DNA of 19,445 nt from Pseudomonadota bacterium (GTDB lineage: Bacteria > Pseudomonadota > Gammaproteobacteria > Burkholderiales > Rhodocyclaceae): NCBI GenBank assembly GCA_023459095.1, contig JAEWVQ010000156.1:1-19445 (forward strand), in the 5' to 3' direction. The notes beneath the pieces were generated by a model. The model was not told where the DNA came from. It saw only the letters and a program-made list of their open reading frames with translations, and ran no database searches. A program made the translations under genes and the position numbers. Shown here piece by piece: positions 7,245 through 13,978 of the stretch (its first letter is position 1; each line of letters starts with the position of its first letter).

Positions 7245-8759
7245 CTAGCCCGCGCCGCCGTGACGCTGCGCCTCGATGATCCAGCCGTTGAAGACGCCGC
7301 GCGCGGCATCGATGACTTCGCCGGCGGTCAGGCCGATCGGGCCGATGCCTTCGCGCGCCAGCCGGTCGGCGGCGGCGCCGTGCAGGTGGACGGCGGCGAT
7401 CAGCGCCTGCTCTGCGGGCCAGCCTTGGGCGAGCAGGCTCAGCGCGAGTCCGCTCAGCACGTCGCCCATGCCGGCGGTAGCCATGCCGGGGTGGCCGGTG
7501 CCGTTGATGTACCAGTGGCCATCGGGAGTGGCGATTACGCTGCCGCAGCCCTTGAGCACGACATGGGCGCGGTAGCGGGCGGCGAGGGCGAGCGCGGTGC
7601 CGAGGCGGTCGGCCTGTACCGAAGCGGTGTCGCAGCCGAGCAGGCGGGCGGCCTCCGCGGGATGCGGGGTGAGCACGGTGGCGGCATTGCGGGTGGCGAG
7701 CGCGGCTTCGAGGACCGGGTCGTGGGCGAGCAGGTTGAGCCCGTCGGCGTCGAGCAGGAGCGGGGTGTCGCGGGCGATCGCCGCGGCGACCAGGGCGGCT
7801 GCGGTCGCGCCGGTGCCGAGGCCGGGGCCGGCGGCGAGTGCGCTCAGTGCACCGGGCAGCGCAGCGGCCGGGCGCAGCATGAGCTCGGGGTGGAACGGAT
7901 CGACGCTCGGCGCCGCGGGGTCGAGCAGGCCGACGAACACGCGGCCGGCGCCCAGCCACAGCGCGGCGCGTCCGGCGAGCAGCGCCGCGCCGGCCATGCC
8001 GTGATCGCCGCCGAGCACGCCGGCGTCGCCGTGGCGGCCCTTGTGGGTGTTGCGCGGGCGCGGCACGAGCCACGGGCGGAACAGGCTCGGCCGGATCGCC
8101 TGGCCGCGCATGGGCAGCCAGGCCGGGGCGTCGATGTCCAGACGCTGGACGGAGATCTCGCCGCAGTAGTCGGGGCCGTCGAGGGTGAGCAGGCCGGGCT
8201 TGAGCGCGATGAAGGTGGTGGTGTGGGTGGCGCGGAAGGTGTGTCCGAGCGGGCGGCCGGTGTCGGCGTCGAGCCCGCTGGGCACGTCGAGCGCCATGCG
8301 TGGCGCGTGCTGGGCGTTGAGGCTGTCGATCCAGGCGGCGAGCCGGCCTTCCAGCGGACGCTTGAGGCCGATGCCGAACAGGGCGTCGACCACCAGCGCC
8401 CAGCCTTCGGCGGGCGCTGCCGGCAGGTCGGACACGGTGGTGCCGCCGGTGTGTACGAAATCTGCGTGCGCCTTGGCGGCCTCGGCGGGGAGGGCAGCAG
8501 CCTCGCCGGCGAAGGCGACCACGACCTCGCGCCCGGCTTGGCGCAGCTGGCGCGCCATCACGAAACCGTCGCCGCCATTGTTGCCCGGGCCGCAGGCGAT
8601 CAGGATCGGGCCGGGCCTATCCATGATCAGGCGCACCGCGTCTTCGGCAGCCGCGCGCCCGGCGCGCTCCATCAGCGAAGGTCGTGCGCTCGGAATCAGC
8701 TTGCCCTCGATTTCGCGGATGCCGGCGACGGCGTAGATGGGCAGGGCGGGCGCGAACAT
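7245..8759 (-). CDS. nnr: Bifunctional NAD(P)H-hydrate epimerase / ADP-dependent NAD(P)H-hydrate dehydratase
   Basis: The 504-residue enzyme repairs NAD(P)HX, the hydrated dead-end form of NADH and NADPH. The N-terminal YjeF-N epimerase domain (about 1-215) interconverts R and S forms; it shows GPGNNGGDG (57-65), ALDVPSGLDADTG and FIALKPGLLT. The C-terminal ribokinase-like domain (about 225-495) removes water from S-NAD(P)HX using ADP; it shows THKGRHGDAGVLGG, AGPGLG, LLLDADGLN, TPHPAEAARLLG and GMGD with the catalytic-type Asp433. Both halves look complete and the length matches the fused bacterial form (E. coli Nnr/YjeF). The enzyme is cytoplasmic. In many proteobacteria this gene sits beside tsaE and a cell-wall amidase; here it lies between spoVR and the HD-GYP gene. 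A TACAATCG element lies 28 bases upstream. Confidence 0.95.
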   Translation of the reverse strand: MFAPALPIYAVAGIREIEGKLIPSARPSLMERAGRAAAEDAVRLIMDRPGPILIACGPGNNGGDGFVMARQLRQAGREVVVAFAGEAAALPAEAAKAHADFVHTGGTTVSDLPAAPAEGWALVVDALFGIGLKRPLEGRLAAWIDSLNAQHAPRMALDVPSGLDADTGRPLGHTFRATHTTTFIALKPGLLTLDGPDYCGEISVQRLDIDAPAWLPMRGQAIRPSLFRPWLVPRPRNTHKGRHGDAGVLGGDHGMAGAALLAGRAALWLGAGRVFVGLLDPAAPSVDPFHPELMLRPAAALPGALSALAAGPGLGTGATAAALVAAAIARDTPLLLDADGLNLLAHDPVLEAALATRNAATVLTPHPAEAARLLGCDTASVQADRLGTALALAARYRAHVVLKGCGSVIATPDGHWYINGTGHPGMATAGMGDVLSGLALSLLAQGWPAEQALIAAVHLHGAAADRLAREGIGPIGLTAGEVIDAARGVFNGWIIEAQRHGGAG

Positions 8760-8788
8760 GGGCGGGTCCGTGGTGAAAGAAGGGCCCG

Positions 8789-8794
8789 ATTGTA
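8789..8794 (-). promoter_or_regulatory. Candidate -10 element (TACAAT) upstream of nnr
   Basis: Minus-strand TACAATCG lies about 30 bases before the nnr start, in the 88-base gap after spoVR. The DNA further upstream is almost pure G+C and shows no recognisable -35, so this is a single-element call. It would separate nnr transcription from the prkA-yeaH-spoVR unit. Confidence 0.4.
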
Positions 8795-8801
8795 ATCCGC
8801 T

Positions 8802-8835
8802 GCCGGGCGCGCCCGCGGTTTTGCCGCGGCCCGGC
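8802..8835 (-). terminator. GC-rich hairpin after spoVR, weak terminator candidate
   Basis: Just beyond the spoVR stop there is an inner stem CCGCGG (8813-8818 with 8824-8829) around a five-base loop and an outer stem GCCGGG/CCCGGC (8802-8807 with 8830-8835), with five unpaired bases on one side. There is no U-tract after it in the minus-strand transcript, so it is not a classical intrinsic terminator. It could protect the 3' end or slow polymerase for Rho. Confidence 0.3.
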
Positions 8836-8847
8836 GCGGTGCGCGTT

Positions 8848-10383
8848 TCAGCGCACGTGGTTGCCTTCGCGGCGTTTTTCGACGCGCTGCTCGTGCACCA
8901 GTTCGACGCTGCCGTCCTCGCTCGTGGTCTCGAGGCGGACGGTGAAGCCCCACAGGCGGGCGACGTGCTTGAGCACTTCCTCGGCGCTGTCGCCGAGCGG
9001 CCGGCGGCGGTACTGCTGGTGGCGCAGGGTGAGCGAGCGGTCGCCGCGCAGGTCCACGTTCCAGACCTGCAGGTTGGGTTCGCGGCTGCCGAGGTTGTAC
9101 TGGTCGGAGAGGATCTCGCGTACCCGGCGGTAGCCGCTGTCGTCGTGGATGGCGGAGACCCTGAGCTTGTCCTGGCGGTCGTCGTCGAGCACCGCGAACA
9201 GGCGGAAGTCGCGCATCACCCGCGGCGACAGATACTGGGCGATGAAGCTCTCGTCCTTGAAATTGCGCATCGCAAAGTCCATCGTTGCGCGCCAGTCGCT
9301 GCCGGCGATGTCGGGGAACCAGCGCCGGTCTTCGTCGCTGGGGTCGGTGCAGATGCGGCGGATGTCCTGCCACATCGCGAAGCCCAGCGCATAGGGGTTG
9401 ATGCCGTTGTACCAGCGTGCGCTGTAGGGCGGCTGGTAGACCACATTGGTGTGCGACTGCAGGAATTCGAGCATGAAACTGTCGGCGAGGAGGCCCTCGT
9501 CGTACAGCGTGTTGAGCAGGGTGTAGTGCCAGAACGTGGCCCAGCCTTCGTTCATGACCTGGGTCTGGCGCTGCGGGAAGAAATACTGCGCGACCTTGCG
9601 CACGATGCGCACCACCTCGCGCTGCCAGGGTTCGAGCAGCGGGGCGTTCTTCTCGATGAAATAAAGCAGGTTCTCCTCGGGCTCGGCGGGAAAGCGCCGC
9701 TCGCCACCGGTCGCGGCGCGAATCTCGTGCTGTGGCAGGGTTCGCCACAGGTCGTTCACCTGGGTCTGCAAATACTCCTCGCGTTCGCGCTGGCGCAGCT
9801 TCTCCTTGGCCATCGACAGCGGCGGCGGGCGCTTGTAGCGGTCCACGCCGAGATTCATCAGCGCGTGGCAGGAGTCGAGCAGCAGCTCGACCTCCTCCTC
9901 GCCGTAACGCTCCTCGCAGCTGGCGATGTAGTGCCGGGCGAAGACGAGGTAGTCGATGATCGCGTCCGCATTGGTCCACGTGCGGAACATGTAATTGCCC
10001 TTGAAGAAGCTGTTGTGGCCGTAGGCCGCGTGGGCAATCACCAGGCCCTGCATGGGCAGGGTGTTTTCCTCCATCAGGTAGGCGATGCAGGGGTTGGAGT
10101 TGATCACTATCTCGTAGGCCAGCCCCATCTGGCCGCGGCGGTAGCCCTTCTCGGTGGCGAGGAAGTGCTTGCCGAACGACCAATGGTGGTAGTTCACCGG
10201 CATGCCCACCGAAGCGTAGGCATCCATCATCTGCTCGGCGGTGATGATCTCGATCTGGACCGGATAGGTGTCCAGCCCGTAGCCGGCGGCGACGCGGGCG
10301 ATTTCGGCGTGGTACTGGTCGATGCTCTCGAACGACCATTCCGATCCACCCGGCAGGGGCTTTTTCTTCAGCGTCCGTTTCAT
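8848..10383 (-). CDS. spoVR: SpoVR family protein (YcgB-like)
   Basis: The 511-residue protein belongs to the SpoVR/YcgB family, named for a Bacillus stage V sporulation protein but widespread in non-sporulating proteobacteria, where its biochemical role is unknown. Family-typical stretches include SEWSFESIDQYHAEIARVA near the N-terminus, NYHHWSFGKHF, EIVINSNPCIAYLMEENT, AHAAYGHNSFFKGNYMF, and the NEGWATFWHY, NPYALGFAMW and DWRATMDFAMRNF blocks. The conserved His/Glu-rich segments suggest a metal site, which is my inference. The start at 10383 was chosen because its ATG overlaps the yeaH stop in an ATGA junction; the open frame extends 87 codons further upstream but only as a shadow of yeaH. 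The overlap implies translational coupling to yeaH. In E. coli the ycgB gene is part of the stationary-phase response and is associated with yeaGH. Confidence 0.93.
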   Translation of the reverse strand: MKRTLKKKPLPGGSEWSFESIDQYHAEIARVAAGYGLDTYPVQIEIITAEQMMDAYASVGMPVNYHHWSFGKHFLATEKGYRRGQMGLAYEIVINSNPCIAYLMEENTLPMQGLVIAHAAYGHNSFFKGNYMFRTWTNADAIIDYLVFARHYIASCEERYGEEEVELLLDSCHALMNLGVDRYKRPPPLSMAKEKLRQREREEYLQTQVNDLWRTLPQHEIRAATGGERRFPAEPEENLLYFIEKNAPLLEPWQREVVRIVRKVAQYFFPQRQTQVMNEGWATFWHYTLLNTLYDEGLLADSFMLEFLQSHTNVVYQPPYSARWYNGINPYALGFAMWQDIRRICTDPSDEDRRWFPDIAGSDWRATMDFAMRNFKDESFIAQYLSPRVMRDFRLFAVLDDDRQDKLRVSAIHDDSGYRRVREILSDQYNLGSREPNLQVWNVDLRGDRSLTLRHQQYRRRPLGDSAEEVLKHVARLWGFTVRLETTSEDGSVELVHEQRVEKRREGNHVR

Positions 10384-11648
10384 ACGAGGCTCTTCTTGAA
10401 GAGTTCTCTGAACACCGGATAGATATCGGCCGGTTTCTCGATGCGCTGCATGGCGAAATTGGGGTGGTGGCCGCCGAGTTTGTCGTACTCGCGCCACAGG
10501 TTCTGCGGCTCGCCCGGGGTGATCTCGATGTAGGCGAAGTACTGGCACCATGGCAGGATGTCGCGCGCGAGAATCTGTCGGCAGATCGGCGAGTCGTTGT
10601 CCCAGTTGTCGCCGTCGGAGGCCTGCGCGCCGTAGATGTTCCACTGCCCGCCGGCGTAGCGCTGGACGATGATGTCGTGCATCAGGTTGAGCGCGCTGGA
10701 GACGACGGTGCCGCCTGACTCCCGCGAGTGGAAGAACTCGTTCTCGTCGGTTTCCTTGGCCACGGTGTGGTGGCGGATGAAGACCACTTCGATGTGCTCG
10801 TAGGTCCGGTTGAGAAACAGGTAGAGCAGCATGAAGAAGCGCTTGGCGGTGGATTTCTTTTCTTCGTCCATCGAGCCGGAGACGTCCATCACGCAGAACA
10901 TCACCGCCTGGGTGGTCGGCTGTGGCTCGCGGACGCGGTTGTTGTAGCGCAGGTCGAAGCTGTCGATGAACGGAATGTTGTCGATGCGCGCGCGCAGGCG
11001 GGCGATCTCGTCGCGCAGCGCGCGTGCGGTGTCGCTGTCCTCGCCATCGCGCGCTATGGCCTCTTCGAGTTCGCGCTGCAGTTCGCGCACGCGTGCCGCC
11101 GACGGCGAGCCGAGCGCGAGGCGGCGGCCGAGGGCGCCGCGCATCGAACGCACGATGTTGATGTTGGCCGGCACCCCGCTGGTGGTGAAGCCGGCGCGCC
11201 GGGTCTTGAAGTCGGTGACGCGCGCGAGTTGCGTGCGCACCAGATTGGGCAGGGCGAGGTCGTCGAAGAAGATGTCGAGAAACTCCTCGCGCGACAGTTG
11301 AAAGACGAAGTCGTCCTCACTCTGGCCCTCGTTGCTCGCCTTGCCGCCGCCCTTGCCGCCGCTGCCGCCGCCCAGCGGGCGGTTGATGAGGTCGCCGCCG
11401 AGGAACTGGTCATTGCCGGAGAAAACCTGCTCCCAGATGCCGCCCTTGCCGTGCTGAAAATGGGGTTCGGAGAGGTCGCGGGCGGGAATCGAGATCTGCT
11501 CGCCGTTGTCCAGGTCGCGAATCGATCGCCCCTGGATCGCCTCCGACACCGCGCGGCGGATCTGCTGCTTGAAGCGACGGACGAAGCGCTGGCGGTTCAC
11601 CGCGCTCTTGTTCTTGCTGTCGAAGCGTCGATCGATGATGCGAACCAT
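10380..11648 (-). CDS. yeaH: YeaH/YhbH family protein (DUF444) with a VWA-like domain
   Basis: The 422-residue cytoplasmic protein opens with the family signature IIDRRFDSKNKSAVNRQRF and has a Gly/Lys-rich linker (about 93-105). The C-terminal half (about 245-420) is a von Willebrand A-like domain with an apparent metal-ion adhesion site, DVSGS at 255-259, followed by KKSTAKRFFMLLYLFL. VWA domains of this type usually mediate protein-protein contacts. Its constant partners are prkA upstream and spoVR downstream, as in E. coli (yeaG-yeaH) and Bacillus (prkA, yhbH). A GGGGAG ribosome binding site lies just before the ATG. The gap to prkA is 71 bases and contains a strong GC-rich inverted repeat. 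Its stop codon overlaps the spoVR start. The molecular function is not established. Confidence 0.95.
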   Translation of the reverse strand: MVRIIDRRFDSKNKSAVNRQRFVRRFKQQIRRAVSEAIQGRSIRDLDNGEQISIPARDLSEPHFQHGKGGIWEQVFSGNDQFLGGDLINRPLGGGSGGKGGGKASNEGQSEDDFVFQLSREEFLDIFFDDLALPNLVRTQLARVTDFKTRRAGFTTSGVPANINIVRSMRGALGRRLALGSPSAARVRELQRELEEAIARDGEDSDTARALRDEIARLRARIDNIPFIDSFDLRYNNRVREPQPTTQAVMFCVMDVSGSMDEEKKSTAKRFFMLLYLFLNRTYEHIEVVFIRHHTVAKETDENEFFHSRESGGTVVSSALNLMHDIIVQRYAGGQWNIYGAQASDGDNWDNDSPICRQILARDILPWCQYFAYIEITPGEPQNLWREYDKLGGHHPNFAMQRIEKPADIYPVFRELFKKSLV

Positions 11649-11665
11649 GCTTGCTCCCCGGCCGG

Positions 11666-11690
11666 CGGCCGCGCCGCGCGCACGCGGCCG
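11666..11690 (-). repeat. Inverted repeat between prkA and yeaH (intercistronic hairpin)
   Basis: CGGCCGCG at 11666-11673 pairs with CGCGGCCG at 11683-11690 around a nine-base loop, giving an eight-pair all-GC stem in the prkA-yeaH transcript. No U-tract follows, so it is more likely an RNA processing or stability element, or a partial attenuator, than a full terminator. It stands just upstream of the yeaH ribosome binding site. Confidence 0.45.
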
Positions 11691-11719
11691 GCCGCCTTCC
11701 TCACGCGCTCAACAGGCGG

Positions 11720-13642
11720 TCACGAGGACTTCCGTACCCGCAGATACCATTCGCACAGCAGGCGGACCTGCTTCTCGGTATAGCCCTTTTCGATCATGCG
11801 GTTGACGAAGTCCTGATGCTTCTTCTGCTCGTCGGCGCTGGCCTTGGCATTGAAGCTGATCACCGGCAGCAGGTCCTCGGTGTTGGAGAACATCTTCTTC
11901 TCGATCACCGCGCGCAACTTCTCGTACGAGGTCCAGCTCGGGTTGCGGCCTTCGTTCTTGGCACGTGCGCGCAGCACGAAGTTGACCACCTCGTTGCGGA
12001 AGTCCTTCGGGTTGCTGATCCCGGCCGGCTTCTCGATTTTCTCGAGTTCTTCGTTGAGCGCTGCGCGGTCGAGGATTTCGCCGGTGTTCGGGTCGCGGAA
12101 TTCCTGGTCCTGGATCCAGAAGTCGGCATAGATCACGTAGCGGTCGAAGATGTTCTGACCGTACTCGGAGTAGCTCTCGAGGTAGGCGGTCTGGATTTCC
12201 TTGCCGATGAACTCGGCGTAGCGCGGGGCCAGGTACTCCTTGATGAAGCCGAGGTAGCGCGCCTCGGTCTCGGGCTGGTATTGCTCCTGCTCGATCTGCT
12301 GTTCGAGCACGTACATCAGGTGTACCGGGTTGGCGGCGACCTCGCGGTGATCGAAGTTGAACACCCGCGACAGCACCTTGAACGCGAAGCGGGTGGAGAG
12401 TCCGGTCATGCCTTCGTCGACCCCGGCGTAGTCGCGGTACTCCTGGAAGCTCTTGGCCTTGGGGTCGGTGTCCTTGAGGTTCTCGCCGTCATAGACCCGC
12501 ATCTTGGAGAAGATGCTCGAGTTCTCGGGCTCCTTGAGGCGCGACAGGGTGGAGAACTGCGCCATCATCTTCAGGGTGTCGGGCGCGCATGGCGCTTCGG
12601 ACAGCGAGCTGTGGGTGAGCAGTTTCTCGTAGATGCGGATCTCGTCGGTGACGCGCAGGCAATACGGCACCTTCACCGTGTAGATGCGGTCGAGGAAGGC
12701 CTCGTTGTTCTTGTTGTTCTTGAACGCCACCCATTCGGATTCGTTCGAGTGCGCCATCACGGTGCCGTCGAACGGGATCGCGCCGAAGCCCTCGGTGCCC
12801 TTGTAGTTGCCCTCCTGGGTTGCGGTGAGCAGCGGATGCAGTACCTTGATCGGCGCCTTGAACATCTCGACGAACTCGAGTAGCCCGCGGTTGGCGAGGC
12901 ACAGCCCGCCCGAGTAGCTGTAAGCGTCGGGGTCGTCCTGCGAGTACTGCTCGAGCTTGCGGATGTCGATCTTGCCGACCAGCGAGGAGATGTCCTGGTT
13001 GTTCTCGTCGCCGGGCTCGGTCTTCGCGACCGCGATCTGGCGCAGCACCGAGGGGTTGAGCTTGACCACGCGAAAGCGCGTGATGTCGCCGCCGAACTCA
13101 TGCAGGCGCTTGACCGCCCACGGGCTCATGATGGTGTTCAGGTAGCGCCGCGGGATGCCGTAGTCGTCGTCGAGGATGCGACCGTCTTCCTCGACGTCGA
13201 ACAGGCCGAGCGGCGACTCGTGCACCGGCGAACCCTTGATCGCGTAGAACGGCACCTTCTCCATCAGACTCTTGAGCTTCTCGGCGAGCGAGGATTTGCC
13301 GCCGCCGACCGGGCCGAGCAGATAGAGAATCTGTTTCTTTTCCTCCAGCCCCTGCGCGGCGTGTCGGAAGTACGACACGATGTGCTCGATGACTTCCTCC
13401 ATGCCGTAGAAGTCGCGGAAGGCCGGGTAGAGGCGCAGCACCTTGTTGGAGAAGATGCGCGACAGACGGGGATCGAGCCGGGTATCGACCAGTTCCGGCT
13501 CGCCGATGGCCATCAGCATGCGTTCCGCGGAGGTGGCGTAGGCCGAGCGGTCGTTCCTGCACAGCTCCAGGTACTCCTGGATCGACATCTCGTCTTCGCG
13601 GGCGGCTTCGTAGCGGGCCTGGTAGGCGTTGAAGATGCTCAT
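11720..13642 (-). CDS. prkA: PrkA family AAA+-type serine protein kinase (YeaG)
   Basis: The 640-residue protein has the usual length for PrkA/YeaG. The N-terminal part is an AAA+-like ATPase region with Walker A GPVGGGKS at 110-117; the C-terminal part (from about 400) is the PrkA domain with distant kinase-like features. Recognisable family stretches are FNAYQARYEAAREDEMSIQEYLELC at the N-terminus, YPAFRDFYGMEEVIEHIVSYFRHAAQGLEEKKQ before the P-loop, and RYVIYADFWIQDQEFRDPNTGEI near residue 500. YeaG homologues are tied to starvation, stationary phase and nitrogen stress; the family has been described as a serine kinase and, in Bacillus, also as an ATP-dependent protease. The ATG has a good ribosome binding site, AAGGAG, eight bases upstream. 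It is the first gene of the prkA-yeaH-spoVR unit and is divergent from tig. I see no convincing sigma-54 or sigma-70 promoter. Confidence 0.96.
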   Translation of the reverse strand: MSIFNAYQARYEAAREDEMSIQEYLELCRNDRSAYATSAERMLMAIGEPELVDTRLDPRLSRIFSNKVLRLYPAFRDFYGMEEVIEHIVSYFRHAAQGLEEKKQILYLLGPVGGGKSSLAEKLKSLMEKVPFYAIKGSPVHESPLGLFDVEEDGRILDDDYGIPRRYLNTIMSPWAVKRLHEFGGDITRFRVVKLNPSVLRQIAVAKTEPGDENNQDISSLVGKIDIRKLEQYSQDDPDAYSYSGGLCLANRGLLEFVEMFKAPIKVLHPLLTATQEGNYKGTEGFGAIPFDGTVMAHSNESEWVAFKNNKNNEAFLDRIYTVKVPYCLRVTDEIRIYEKLLTHSSLSEAPCAPDTLKMMAQFSTLSRLKEPENSSIFSKMRVYDGENLKDTDPKAKSFQEYRDYAGVDEGMTGLSTRFAFKVLSRVFNFDHREVAANPVHLMYVLEQQIEQEQYQPETEARYLGFIKEYLAPRYAEFIGKEIQTAYLESYSEYGQNIFDRYVIYADFWIQDQEFRDPNTGEILDRAALNEELEKIEKPAGISNPKDFRNEVVNFVLRARAKNEGRNPSWTSYEKLRAVIEKKMFSNTEDLLPVISFNAKASADEQKKHQDFVNRMIEKGYTEKQVRLLCEWYLRVRKSS

Positions 13643-13662
13643 CGGGACGTCTCCTTGTCAGA

Positions 13663-13680
13663 CGGGTCTGCAAAGACCCG
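13663..13680 (-). promoter_or_regulatory. 5'-leader hairpin directly upstream of the prkA ribosome binding site
   Basis: A perfect seven-base inverted repeat, CGGGTCT at 13663-13669 and AGACCCG at 13674-13680, encloses a four-base loop. In the prkA leader it would form a stable stem ending six bases before the AAGGAG ribosome binding site (13651-13656). It could influence ribosome access or transcript stability. Its role is inferred from position only. Confidence 0.45.
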
Positions 13681-13804
13681 GCAATGCAGGCTCGCCAGCG
13701 AGCGGCGCCGTCATCGGCGGCGTGCCGTGATGCCCGACCTGTCGCCCCGGGCTGGCCTCACCCATCAGAGGTCGCGGCATGGCGTGAGTTCCTTGCCGCG
13801 TTGT

Positions 13805-13835
13805 GCATTTTTTCACTCGTCGCAACGCATTTTTA
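13805..13835. repeat. GCATTTTT direct repeat, 22-base spacing
   Basis: GCATTTTTT (13805-13813) and GCATTTTTA (13827-13835) repeat 22 bases apart, about two helical turns, in an otherwise GC-rich region. They lie roughly 40 and 60 bases upstream of the tig -10 element. This is where UP-element-like T-tracts or an activator or nucleoid protein could bind. They might serve either divergent promoter. Confidence 0.35.
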
Positions 13836-13871
13836 CGCCGGAATCGGGCTGGAAGGAAGGCTGGTGCGCTG

Positions 13872-13880
13872 TGCTAGAAT
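13872..13880 (+). promoter_or_regulatory. Extended -10 promoter (TGCTAGAAT) for tig-clpP-clpX
   Basis: TGCTAGAAT is an extended -10 element (TG-N-TAGAAT; one mismatch from TATAAT). No recognisable -35 lies 17 bases before it (the DNA there is GGAAGG), which is common for extended -10 promoters. Transcription would start near 13887, leaving a leader of about 90 bases before the tig ATG. Confidence 0.55.
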
Positions 13881-13978
13881 CGCCGCTTTACCGAAAGATG
13901 CCGGCATCGAAGGCAAACTCCCGCGAGATGGGGTGCCCGACGGTCCGGTTGTGTTTTTGACCTATCAGGATCGAGTTA

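Larger units (their letters stand above)
13643..13978. other. Divergent intergenic region between prkA and tig
   Basis: This 336-base gap separates the stress module from the chaperone-protease operon and contains no credible gene. From left to right it holds the prkA ribosome binding site, a hairpin just upstream of it, a separated inverted repeat CGCGGCA...TGCCGCG (13773-13779 and 13794-13800), two GCATTTTT direct repeats (13805 and 13827), an extended -10 promoter for tig (13872-13880), the 12-base palindrome GATGCCGGCATC (13897-13908) and the tig ribosome binding site. The stretch 13805-13835 is clearly AT-richer than its surroundings. The short repeats may be chance. Confidence 0.7.

Noticed and set aside
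7260..10422. Two long plus-strand open frames (about 511 and 561 codons) opposite nnr and spoVR
   Set aside because: Both lie antisense to well-supported genes, have low-complexity Ala/Gly/Val/Glu composition and show no family motifs.
10384..10644. 87-codon upstream extension of spoVR
   Set aside because: It lies in a shadow frame of yeaH; family similarity starts at the ATG that overlaps the yeaH stop.
13715..13740. Possible sigma-54 promoter for prkA (CGGCACG on the minus strand), considered because yeaG in E. coli responds to nitrogen stress
   Set aside because: The -24-like half is present but there is no TTGC at the required distance.
13897..13908. 12-base palindrome GATGCCGGCATC in the tig leader as an operator
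   Set aside because: A perfect 12-base palindrome is not very rare in a few hundred GC-rich bases and nothing else supports it; it is mentioned only within the intergenic description.
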